DNA of 46,092 bases from Phycisphaerales bacterium. GTDB taxonomy: Bacteria; Planctomycetota; Phycisphaerae; Phycisphaerales; SM1A02. The position numbers and the translations under genes are program-made. The stretch covers positions 1 through 46,092 of the forward strand of contig JABABZ010000004.1 of NCBI GenBank assembly GCA_014237965.1, in the 5' to 3' direction. The notes under the pieces were generated by a model. That model ran no database searches, was not told the origin of the DNA, and was given only the letters and a program-made list of their open reading frames with translations. Positions 9,018 through 18,076 of the stretch are shown here, one piece after another (the stretch's first letter is position 1; each line of letters opens with the position of its first letter).

Positions 9018-10268
9018 TCAGAGCGACAGAGGTTCCTCGAGAACATCGCACAAGCGATCGATTTCGGACAGGGTGTTGTAATGCACTGCGGAGATTCGGA
9101 CCACTCCCGACTCGACCGGAATTCCCATTTGTTCGCAGAGCCGATGGGCGTACATGTGTCCGTGGCGGATGCCGATTCCTGCAGAATGGGCGATTTCGAC
9201 GATACGTCGCGGATCGAGGGAGTCATGGACCATCGACACCGTTGAAACACGGAGAGCGATGTCTGCGGAGTCGGGTCCGATGATTTTCACGGAATCATGT
9301 GCACCGAGTCTTTCCAGGAGCCTCTTCTGGACCGGCGCTTCCAAGGCGGCCATCGTGTCGAAGGCTTGCCGGACGACGTCGAAGTCGCAGGTTTCCGCGT
9401 CCGCGGCGGCCGGGCGTTCGTCACCGGCCAGGAACGCGAGGAGGTTCGGAAGTGCGCAGAGGCCGGCGCATCCTTCATGGCTGACTCCGCCGAGTTCGAA
9501 CTTGTAGGGGATCTCGTCCGCCGGAATGAAGAAGTGATTCGGACCCTCGAGTTCGGCGATCGCTTCGTGTCGAGCGAAGAGCCCACCCATGTGAGGTCCG
9601 TAGACCTTGTACGTGCTCCAGGCGTAGAAGTCGACGTCCCAGGCACGAACATCGATCGCCCGATGCGGGGCATAGGCGACGCCATCGACGACGACGCGTC
9701 CGCCCGCCGCATGGACCATGGCGGTGGCGGCCTGAACGTCCACGATCTCCCCGAGGAGGTTGGAGACGTGTGGAAAGGCGACGATCCGGGTTCGTTCGGA
9801 GAGAACGGTTTCGAGGTCCTTCAGATCAAGTGATCCGGTTTCGGGGTTCACTCGCCACCATCGGATCACGGCGCCCTGTCGTTCGAGTTCGACCCAGCAA
9901 CCGATGTTCGCCTCATGGCCCTGTTCGCAGACCACGATCTCGTCGCCGGGGCGGATCGTTCGAGCGATGCTGTGTGCAAGAACGTGCATCAGGCTGGTGC
10001 AGCTCGAACCGAGGATGACTCGGCCGATTCCTTCGCCGTTCACGAATCGGTCCATGAACCGGTGTGCTCGTTCGACGGTGGCAGTCGCGCGATTGCTCGC
10101 GGGGTAACCAGCGCCGAGTTGAACGTAGTCGTCGAGAAGGTGAGCGCGGATCGCATCCGCCACTTGTACGGGGACCTGCGAGCCGCCGGCGTTCTCCAGC
10201 AGCACGGTCCCTCGGGCGAGCGCCGGGAACTGCGAGCGGAGTGCATCGATGTCGGGGGTGTGCGGCAT
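9018..10268 (-). CDS. Class V aminotransferase / cysteine desulfurase-like protein
   Basis: LENAGGSQVP N-terminus, VCEQGHEANIGCW, VVVDGVAYAPH, PLP-lysine region WSTYKVYGPHMGGLF. Confidence 0.85.
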   Translation of the reverse strand: MPHTPDIDALRSQFPALARGTVLLENAGGSQVPVQVADAIRAHLLDDYVQLGAGYPASNRATATVERAHRFMDRFVNGEGIGRVILGSSCTSLMHVLAHSIARTIRPGDEIVVCEQGHEANIGCWVELERQGAVIRWWRVNPETGSLDLKDLETVLSERTRIVAFPHVSNLLGEIVDVQAATAMVHAAGGRVVVDGVAYAPHRAIDVRAWDVDFYAWSTYKVYGPHMGGLFARHEAIAELEGPNHFFIPADEIPYKFELGGVSHEGCAGLCALPNLLAFLAGDERPAAADAETCDFDVVRQAFDTMAALEAPVQKRLLERLGAHDSVKIIGPDSADIALRVSTVSMVHDSLDPRRIVEIAHSAGIGIRHGHMYAHRLCEQMGIPVESGVVRISAVHYNTLSEIDRLCDVLEEPLSL

Positions 10269-10327
10269 GCTTGTTCTTTCGATCAGGTGGCGGGATTCGT
10301 TTCAAGGGGGTCGATGGAAATCAGGAG

Positions 10328-12247
10328 TCAGTCTTTCTTCCCGCCACCGAAGAGATCACCCAGGCCATTGCCGATCACGTCGCCGAGGCCCTTCTGAAGG
10401 TCTTCAGGGATGGTGATTCCCGTCTCTTCCTCGAGTTTCTTGAGGCCTCGGCCGAGTTGCACGTCCGCCTCTTCCCGGGCGCGGGAGGCGAGTGCGTCCG
10501 CGCCGGCGGCCTTCAACGCGTCCGCGAGCCGAGCGTCGTCGATCAGAATGGAGGGATCTTCGAGTCTGCCCAGGACATCGATTCGGATGGGAAGTTCACG
10601 GATCGTCGCCTGTTCTCCACCGATGCTGATCGTGGAATCCCGGAGCACGACGTCGAGGGGCGCCGCGATTCTCACCTTCGGTCGGAGCATGAACACGCCG
10701 GACATCGCGGCGTCGATCGTGCCGCCTCGGAACGCCGGGGGATCCGACTTGACCAGTTGATTCACGATGCGGCCCGCTTCCATTCGTCGAACGGCGAAGT
10801 CGAATCTGTTCTCGGTCGGCGTCGATGAGAGCCTGCCGAGGCGGATCACCAGGTCCAAGGACTCGTCGCTCGAGGCAAGCGAGAGCGACGGAGGTTCCTC
10901 GACCAGCAGTGGTTGGGTCGAGAACGACTCCAACACGATGTCGTACGTGGGTGTTGCGGCATCGAGACGTCGTCCCCGGCGAAGCCCGGAGGCTTCGATT
11001 CGTCGCACCAGCAGGGTCGGTGTCTCGTCGATGAGGTGCGTGGCTCGAACCCCGGCGTACCCATGCAGATCGACCTGTTCTCGCAACCACGCTTCAAAGG
11101 ACGGCGAATCGGGTCCCTGGATCTTCCCCTCGGCGGTGTCGTCGCCGTCGGCCTGATCGGGTATTCGGTTCGCGAGTTCTTCGATGCCTCGACGGATCTG
11201 TTCCAGCCGCTCACGCCAATCACGGGCGTTCTTGAGGTAGTCCCCGAGTCGGCCGCCGGGGAGCGATTCTTCATCCAGGATCTCCTCTTCCGGCCTCGTC
11301 TCGATCTTGCCGTCGTCACCGGGATCGATGAAGACCACGCCGGGAGTGGTTCGGACTTCGTCGTTCAGGGCATCGACCACAAGGACGAGATCGACACTGA
11401 GTCGGCGACGAAGAATATCCGCAAGGTCGAGATCCGCAGTGATCATCGCGGCCTGAAGCAGGTTTCGATCGAGATTCGAGGTGTCACAGACCTGGAGATC
11501 CCGGACCTCGGCCCGGCCATCGAGCCAGCGAATCTCGACGGCCCCGACGTCGACGGTCGATCCGTTGAGCCGAGTCAGTTGCGACTGAAGGAGGCCGCGT
11601 GCCATCTCGCCGGAGAATGACCACATGCCCAACGCGATCAGGCCGATGAGGGTCACCACGACGGCGAGTCCGCTGACTCGGATCGGTGAGCCGCGTCGAT
11701 CCGCGATCGCACTGAACCCACCTTTGGGAATTCCACCGAAGAGGATCCAGGCGGCCAACCGGGTGCTTCTTCGGGCGGTGATCGCCTTCACTGCATCGCG
11801 ATCGCTCTCCAGAGATGCCAGAGTCTGCCGAAGGCGGATGACGGCTCGGCCCACGATCAGGCCCAGTAGGACCCCCGTGACCAGGCCGAGCACCAGCCCG
11901 CCGACCGCGAAGTAACTCTCGAATCCCATCCAGGCGGTCACCGGCCCGTTGGCGAGCGCACGCACGATGGGTTCCGTCGGGCCGTCGATGAGCACCCGTC
12001 CGATCCAGAAGGCGAGGGGCGCCAGTGCGATCGAGAGCAGCTTCGTCCCGGCAGCGACGAGGCCCGCCAGAAAGATGTTCGCATGGAGGACGAGCAACAG
12101 GAACATGACGAGGATGCCCGGCACCAACCCCGATCCGGCGATCGGTAGAAAGCCCAGGAGGGACCCCAGAAGGCACGCCAGCATGATCTGTGTGGGGGTC
12201 GCGACGCCGATCATGGTCTTGAGAAAACGTCGGATCGTGAGCATCAT
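10328..12247 (-). CDS. Membrane protein: TIGR03546-like N-terminal domain fused to TIGR03545/AsmA-like region
   Basis: N-terminus MLTIRRFLKTMIGVATPTQIMLACLLGSLLGFLPIAGSGLVPGILVMFLLLVLHANIFLAGL (TIGR03546/DUF2062-like), then a second TM and a long periplasmic AsmA-like region ending in Leu/Glu-rich sequence. Confidence 0.65.
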   Translation of the reverse strand: MMLTIRRFLKTMIGVATPTQIMLACLLGSLLGFLPIAGSGLVPGILVMFLLLVLHANIFLAGLVAAGTKLLSIALAPLAFWIGRVLIDGPTEPIVRALANGPVTAWMGFESYFAVGGLVLGLVTGVLLGLIVGRAVIRLRQTLASLESDRDAVKAITARRSTRLAAWILFGGIPKGGFSAIADRRGSPIRVSGLAVVVTLIGLIALGMWSFSGEMARGLLQSQLTRLNGSTVDVGAVEIRWLDGRAEVRDLQVCDTSNLDRNLLQAAMITADLDLADILRRRLSVDLVLVVDALNDEVRTTPGVVFIDPGDDGKIETRPEEEILDEESLPGGRLGDYLKNARDWRERLEQIRRGIEELANRIPDQADGDDTAEGKIQGPDSPSFEAWLREQVDLHGYAGVRATHLIDETPTLLVRRIEASGLRRGRRLDAATPTYDIVLESFSTQPLLVEEPPSLSLASSDESLDLVIRLGRLSSTPTENRFDFAVRRMEAGRIVNQLVKSDPPAFRGGTIDAAMSGVFMLRPKVRIAAPLDVVLRDSTISIGGEQATIRELPIRIDVLGRLEDPSILIDDARLADALKAAGADALASRAREEADVQLGRGLKKLEEETGITIPEDLQKGLGDVIGNGLGDLFGGGKKD

Positions 12248-12369
12248 CGGGTCCTCCGGAGTTGCACGGTACACGCCGCGGTCGTGACTCGCGGCGCGGT
12301 ACGCTCTCCGCGGAGTCATCCACCAGAGTCTCAAGACCACCACCTATCGCCGTTTCGAAGGAATCCAAG

Positions 12370-13014
12370 ATGAAGAGCCGCCGATCCGCACGGAATCACC
12401 TGATGTCGACGCTCGTTCGGTGGGGCGTGCTCCTTGGTTTGTCGCTCTCGATCGGATGCTCGTCGCAGGATCCGGCGGGCCTTCGTTTGACGCTCCGAGA
12501 GGATGGAAAGGGTTCGATCGCGGTGGCGGCGTTGACCTTGCCGGCGATGGCGTCGGTCGAGCAACGCGACACGACCGGAGTCGATTGGGATCTCGCGGCG
12601 AAGTTGACGTTCACGACCGGAGCCTTCGACTCGCTCGATGCGGTCGCGTTCGAAGACCTCGAAGTCGACTCCGTGGAGTTCACCGACCCGGGTGGGACGA
12701 TTCGAATCAGTATTCCCCGTGGACCCGATGCGAAGTGGTACAAGACGATCCATGCATCGGCCAAGGATCGAGGGCGTTTGCAGAAGGCCCTCGATGGCGC
12801 GATCGATCAGATCGAGATCCATGAGAACGTGACGATCGCCGTGGAGGTCGAGAAGGCACGAGTCGCGGCCAGCCTGGTCCGAACCGTGCCTCAGGTGACG
12901 GTGAGCGAGAAGCGAGGAGTGGTCTCCGTGGTGATACCGCTCGAAGTTCTCGAAGCACCCGGGTCACCCATGATCTTGGTGATCAACTGGGAAGCGATGG
13001 CCGCCAAGAAGTGA
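12370..13014 (+). CDS. Predicted lipoprotein, function unknown
   Basis: Lipobox LGLSLSIGCSSQ; the remainder has no recognised motif. Confidence 0.65.
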   Translation: MKSRRSARNHLMSTLVRWGVLLGLSLSIGCSSQDPAGLRLTLREDGKGSIAVAALTLPAMASVEQRDTTGVDWDLAAKLTFTTGAFDSLDAVAFEDLEVDSVEFTDPGGTIRISIPRGPDAKWYKTIHASAKDRGRLQKALDGAIDQIEIHENVTIAVEVEKARVAASLVRTVPQVTVSEKRGVVSVVIPLEVLEAPGSPMILVINWEAMAAKK

Positions 13015-13047
13015 GGGTGTTGATCCAGCTCCCTTGATCCGGACGGG

Positions 13048-15384
13048 TCAGGGTGCCGTCGGCACGAGGTCGATCACGTTCACCGGCGGTCCGGGCAGCA
13101 GCGGCGACGGTGTTCCCGCAGCCCAGGCGGCGTGACGATCCGCGAAGTGCGGCGATCGCGGGTCGCCGGATTGTCCTCCCGGCACGGTGAGGATCGCCTT
13201 CGATCGATCCGACGGCGACACGATCATTCGGGCCGAAGCACCGAACGATCCGCTCTGCACCCGCACCGCGCCCCAATGTCCCGCCTGCGGCACCGAAGGA
13301 AGATCGAAGCGGTCGCCGATCAGCGGATTGACCGCGCCGAGGGGATTCGGGAACACGCCCCGATTCCGTTCCGACCACGGCGTGTCCGGATCCTCGACGT
13401 ACGCGTCGATCGCTTTCGCCGCCGCGTCACGAAGCAACTGATCCCAGGAATCGAGATCGCCGGGGAGCAGGGAAGGGAAGCGACGTTCCAGCGTGGCGAG
13501 ACAGATGTTGTTGCCGATCGCGGAAGCGGCCGTCCGTCGTCTCGACTCGTCGATGTCGGCTTCCGACGTCACGCGGTCGAAGATCGCCGTCCGGGTTCGT
13601 CGAATCGCCGCGCGACGAAATGCTTCGATCACGGGTACCGCGAGGCTCTCGGCGGTGGCGGAGCCGTCCCAGGCGCGGACGATCTCGAGGGTGGCGTCGC
13701 GATCAGGCTCGACGGGCATCGACTCGAGCGTTTCGATCAGGAGCCGTCGGTAGGGGACGAATCGCTGGATCGTCTCGTCGAGCTGGATCGCGAGCAGATC
13801 GAGTTCGGAGGCCGGTTGCGTCGCCGCCAGGTCCTGCCGGATCCGCCAGGCGCGACCGCCGTCGGCCCAGTTGCTGCCGAGCCTCGCGGCGGATTCGAGC
13901 GGAACGAGCCGGTTGTTCGCGGTGAAGAGGAAACCCGACTCGGGATCGACCACCCGAGGGCGATCGGTTTCGGGCAGCGGACCGAACCAGCCGGTGGTCG
14001 CGTCGTGGGTCACGGGGCTTCGCCCGTCGTAGCCACGGCGATCGGGAAGCCAGCCGCTCAACGTCCAACCGATGCGACCGTCCCGATCGGCGACCAGAAC
14101 GTTCTGCGATGGGCCGTACCATCGGGCGGCCACGTCGAGTGCCGACTCCACATCGTCGACGCCACCGAGGTCGACGAGTCCGAGATTCACGGCGCCGGGC
14201 TGGTCGGAGACCCGAAGAAGACTCACCGGTCGATCCGACCAGGGTGTGTTCTCCAGCACCGGTCCCCATCGCGTCCATCGACTCTCGATGACGACGGGAT
14301 CGGCCCCGCGAACGGTGATCTCGACCTTCCGTACGTCGAACGCCTCCCATCCTTCCGGGACCCGGTATCGACCGGAATCTTCGGGATCGACGTCGATCAG
14401 CACCAGGTCCTCGAAGTCACCGGTGGTGTTGGTCAGTCCCCAGGCGATCGACTCGGTCGATCCGATCGGGAATCCCGGTACGCCCGGGATCGTGATGCCG
14501 ACCAGCTCGATCTGGTCCCAGGCGAGCGCGGCGGGGTACCAGATACCCGGGGTCGAGTACCGAAGGTGTGGATCGTTCGCGAGAATCGCGCGCCCATCGG
14601 ACGTCCGCGTTCCCGCGACCGCGAAACTGTTCGATCCGGGTCGAAGATCGGGGGCCGGCGGGTCGGCGAGCCACGCCTGCCCGTCGTCGGGTGCGGGCTT
14701 TCCGGTGGCGGGAGGGTCGGGAATGAACTCCGCGTCGGTCGGATCGATCAGCAGGGCGTCCCAGCGGCCCTGCACGCTCAGGAGCCAGGCGGCGACCTCC
14801 GCGGGAACCGTTTCCCGAAGCAGTCCGACGTTCGGTTCACGGTTCGCCGACCGCTGCAGGGTGTCGAAGAGGGCGAGCATCACGAGCACCGAGTCCGATG
14901 GACGCCACGCTTCGGGGCGGATGTTCAGCAGTCGGTATTCGGCGGGCGGAGGATCCATCGTCGCGACCGCGGCATTCACGCCCCGGGTGTAGTGCTCGAG
15001 CAACGAACGCTCGTCGGCGGGAAGCTCGGTGACGATCCGTTCGGCGATCGCGCGGCGTCGTCGGAGCGCCGGCGTTCGATCGGCGCCCACCATCGCCGGA
15101 CCGATGAGGGCGGCGAGTTCGCCCGCCACGCTTCTCCGGGTCAGGTCCATCTGGACGAGTCGATCCCGGGCATGCATGAACCCGAGTGCCGCATATGCGT
15201 CGTTCCGGTGGTCGGCGTGGATCGACGGCATCCCCAGTGCGTCCAGATCGATGCGAACCGCGTCGGCGAGGCCGACGACGGGGACGGCTTCGGAGATGGT
15301 CGCCTTCGATGGGTCGACGGGGACGCCAGCATCGAGCGTCAGGATGAGGAGGAGTGCGGAAAGGCCGGCGAGCGGGATCGACAT
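13048..15384 (-). CDS. Penicillin acylase family protein (Ntn hydrolase)
   Basis: PGSNSFAVAGTRTSDGRAILANDPHL (catalytic Ser at the beta-subunit start), GVPGFPIGSTESIAWGLTNT; start MSIPLAGLSALLLILTLDAG. Confidence 0.88.
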   Translation of the reverse strand: MSIPLAGLSALLLILTLDAGVPVDPSKATISEAVPVVGLADAVRIDLDALGMPSIHADHRNDAYAALGFMHARDRLVQMDLTRRSVAGELAALIGPAMVGADRTPALRRRRAIAERIVTELPADERSLLEHYTRGVNAAVATMDPPPAEYRLLNIRPEAWRPSDSVLVMLALFDTLQRSANREPNVGLLRETVPAEVAAWLLSVQGRWDALLIDPTDAEFIPDPPATGKPAPDDGQAWLADPPAPDLRPGSNSFAVAGTRTSDGRAILANDPHLRYSTPGIWYPAALAWDQIELVGITIPGVPGFPIGSTESIAWGLTNTTGDFEDLVLIDVDPEDSGRYRVPEGWEAFDVRKVEITVRGADPVVIESRWTRWGPVLENTPWSDRPVSLLRVSDQPGAVNLGLVDLGGVDDVESALDVAARWYGPSQNVLVADRDGRIGWTLSGWLPDRRGYDGRSPVTHDATTGWFGPLPETDRPRVVDPESGFLFTANNRLVPLESAARLGSNWADGGRAWRIRQDLAATQPASELDLLAIQLDETIQRFVPYRRLLIETLESMPVEPDRDATLEIVRAWDGSATAESLAVPVIEAFRRAAIRRTRTAIFDRVTSEADIDESRRRTAASAIGNNICLATLERRFPSLLPGDLDSWDQLLRDAAAKAIDAYVEDPDTPWSERNRGVFPNPLGAVNPLIGDRFDLPSVPQAGHWGAVRVQSGSFGASARMIVSPSDRSKAILTVPGGQSGDPRSPHFADRHAAWAAGTPSPLLPGPPVNVIDLVPTAP

Positions 15385-15440
15385 GAAAATTGCCCTGAAG
15401 TGTTCGGCGAAGGTCGCTCCCGGCACCGTAGCATGCGGAT

Positions 15441-17111
15441 ATGCCTCAGCATCGAAACAACACGGCATCTCCCTCCTCCCTGCGACCGGTCCGGTCTTTC
15501 ATCGGCGGCCCGCTCGGAATGGTCCCGGCTCAACTGGCGATTCCGGCCTTGCTGGCAGGAATGGTGCTGGCTCAAGGGTGTCGTCAGGACCCGCCTCCGC
15601 CGCCCTCCGGCGATCAGAATTCTCTCGAGAAACCCGTGGCACCAGTCGAGGCCTCCGACGAGTCGGAAACTTCCGCATCAAGACTCGTGATCACCGGGAC
15701 CACGGTCCTGACCGACTTCGCGATGGGTTCTTCCGGCCTGTGGGAATCCATGGTGCTCGAGGAGTCAACGGTGGTCATTCAGGATGGCCGTGTTTCCGGG
15801 ATCGTTCCCTCCAAGAACTTCGTCTTGTTTCCCTCCGACGTCGTGGTCACCGGCCGTGGCCGATTCGTCATGGCGGCGCCGTTGGTCGTGGGCGGCGGTG
15901 ATGGAGCCGAGGTCGGTGCCTGGTTGGAAGGCGGACGGATGATCGACGGATTGCTCTCCGGCATCGGAGGAGTGATCGTGCCGAGAGAGTTCGTCGAATC
16001 ACGCGATGGACGTTGTCTCACCGCGCGGACCCGGGATCGGGAGATCGCCGCTTCCGACCTTCTTCCGCTCGCGGAGGGTGACACGGTGCCTCCAGACGAT
16101 CTCCTGACGCTTCCGATCTCGGGCCGACTGATCGACACCTACGCGTCGGCGTTGAGTGAGCGGGTCAATGCCGGAGAGGATCACATCGGCCTGCTCGCGA
16201 CCCTCACCAGTCTGCCAGCGGCCGCCATCGGGCGCCCTTCTCTGGGTCTGGTCGAACAGGGGTCTTCCGCCAAGCTCCTGGTGTTGGACTCGAATCCCAT
16301 CGACGACCCTCGGGCGGTGTTCGAACCCTTCGCGGTCGTGGTCGGTGATCGAATCCTCCGCCGGTCGGAACTGCTGGTGCTTCGTGAGGCATCCGATCGA
16401 GGCGCGGACATGCGACGCCAGATCGCGGCGGAAGAACCTGAGGGTGAGTGGTCACCTCCCCTGCGACGCTGGCTCAGCAGCACACAGGGGCAGGTCTACG
16501 GCGGATCCGTCGCGGCCGGTGAAGCCGGTGATGTGAAGTTCGCCACGCGGACCGGACAGCCTCGGTTCGACCGGACCGTCGGATCTCTGGTGCGGAGTCC
16601 TTCGGCGGGTCGACCGAATCTCGACCTCACCTACACCGGTCCCCCGGAATCGTTCCGAATCACGACGACGCCCGACGCGGATGGTCTTGCCGTCGATCTT
16701 CAAATCGTCGATCGGCCTCGGATGACCCCCGGTTCGCCGGGACCGAATGGCGTTCCCATCGTCGACCTCGCCCTCGACCTGGATGTACGTCGTGATGCGA
16801 TGATGGCATCCACCGGTGTCTACGAGTTCGACGCTCAGGAACTGCTCTACGGCAGTGGTCCGATCGGACTCGGGCCCCGTCGATTCCGGTTGACGCCGAT
16901 CGATCCCGATTCCTGCCCCCCGTGTTTCGAGGGATTCGAGCGGGTGTGGAATCTGGAGATCTTCGATCTCGATTCAACGCCGCCGACGGTCGCCGGTGTC
17001 GCGACGGTCGCGTTTCGCGCCGGAGCACCGGCACGAGTCCGGTTTGAAGTGGGGATCGACCCGATCTGGCTCGACGAGACACCGTCGGTCGGACGAGCCC
17101 CGTTGAACTGA
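15441..17111 (+). CDS. Lipoprotein with remnant amidohydrolase composite domain, probably non-catalytic
   Basis: Lipobox LLAGMVLAQGC; LVITGTTVLT..TVVIQDGRVSGIVPS..GRGRFVMA and SLGLVEQGSSAKLLVLDSNPIDDP match the two flanks of amidohydrolases, but there is no HxH motif and the barrel is much too short. Confidence 0.6.
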   Translation: MPQHRNNTASPSSLRPVRSFIGGPLGMVPAQLAIPALLAGMVLAQGCRQDPPPPPSGDQNSLEKPVAPVEASDESETSASRLVITGTTVLTDFAMGSSGLWESMVLEESTVVIQDGRVSGIVPSKNFVLFPSDVVVTGRGRFVMAAPLVVGGGDGAEVGAWLEGGRMIDGLLSGIGGVIVPREFVESRDGRCLTARTRDREIAASDLLPLAEGDTVPPDDLLTLPISGRLIDTYASALSERVNAGEDHIGLLATLTSLPAAAIGRPSLGLVEQGSSAKLLVLDSNPIDDPRAVFEPFAVVVGDRILRRSELLVLREASDRGADMRRQIAAEEPEGEWSPPLRRWLSSTQGQVYGGSVAAGEAGDVKFATRTGQPRFDRTVGSLVRSPSAGRPNLDLTYTGPPESFRITTTPDADGLAVDLQIVDRPRMTPGSPGPNGVPIVDLALDLDVRRDAMMASTGVYEFDAQELLYGSGPIGLGPRRFRLTPIDPDSCPPCFEGFERVWNLEIFDLDSTPPTVAGVATVAFRAGAPARVRFEVGIDPIWLDETPSVGRAPLN

Positions 17112-17116
17112 ATCCA

Positions 17117-18034
17117 TCAGGGCCGAGTCTTCGGTCCATCGCCGATGCGTCGCATGAGCCGCTCGATGATGTCCGCGACCTCGTCGGGCTTCTCGACCAT
17201 CGTCGAATGTCCGGCGTTCTCGATGATGGTGCTGTTCGCCGAGGGGATCGCATTCTGCCAGCACTCGACGGCCGACGGATGAATGATGCGGTCGTCGGCG
17301 CCCCAGATGATCTCCGTGGGACATGCGACGTCACGAAAACGATCGGCGTTTCCGAGCATCAGATCCTCGAGATTGCGAAGGATGATCTCGTGGTCTTCGG
17401 CGTGACACGCCGCTTCGGCAGCGACGATCCGCTTCATGAATCGCGGCATCCACGGCGGTCTCGTGAAGTTCAGTGCATAGACCCGCTCGAACGACTCGAG
17501 GGAATCGACGCGAAGCAGGTGTTCGTCTCGTTTCGCCGCGGCGAACACCTCGGTGTCGATCGGCGGTTCGATGCCCGCCGGTCCGATGACCACCAGTCCC
17601 GCCACCGAGGATGGTCGTGATGCCGCATAGCCACCGGCGATGGCTCCGCCCATGCTCGAACCGACGAGCACCGGACGGTCGAGCGGCAAGGCCGCGATGA
17701 GATCGTCGATCGCGGAAAGGAGGAATTCGAAGTCGATGGATGCCGGATCATGATCCGGATGCAGACCGAACCCGGGAAGGTCCGGAACGATCACGTGATG
17801 TCGCCGGACGAGTCGTCTCGCCAGCTGGAGCATGGTCAGTCCATCGACGCCGAATCCGTGTACGAGCAGGATCGGTGGAGTCTGGCCGATCGCCCCGCCT
17901 TCGAAACGAGGCCAACCAAGATCGGAGTGATGCCGAAGACCGGTCAATCTGGCGGCACCGGTCGCAAGGCGTCGGAGAACGCGACCTCCGAAGGTCGCAG
18001 GCTGATGATGAGGGCGGTTCGCGTCGGCGTTCAT
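17117..18034 (-). CDS. Alpha/beta hydrolase
   Basis: PPILLVHGFGVDG, VLVGSSMGGAIAGGYA, IIWGADDRIIH, IENAGHSTMVEKPDEV. Confidence 0.88.
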   Translation of the reverse strand: MNADANRPHHQPATFGGRVLRRLATGAARLTGLRHHSDLGWPRFEGGAIGQTPPILLVHGFGVDGLTMLQLARRLVRRHHVIVPDLPGFGLHPDHDPASIDFEFLLSAIDDLIAALPLDRPVLVGSSMGGAIAGGYAASRPSSVAGLVVIGPAGIEPPIDTEVFAAAKRDEHLLRVDSLESFERVYALNFTRPPWMPRFMKRIVAAEAACHAEDHEIILRNLEDLMLGNADRFRDVACPTEIIWGADDRIIHPSAVECWQNAIPSANSTIIENAGHSTMVEKPDEVADIIERLMRRIGDGPKTRP

Positions 18035-18076
18035 GACAATCCGATTCGGATCCGGGCGGGAGCGATTTCAAGGGAC

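Noticed and set aside
13132-15690. 852-aa + strand ORF antisense to the penicillin acylase gene
   Set aside because: Arg/Gly/Asp-rich composition without domains. The opposite strand encodes a clear Ntn hydrolase; this is a typical high-GC shadow ORF.
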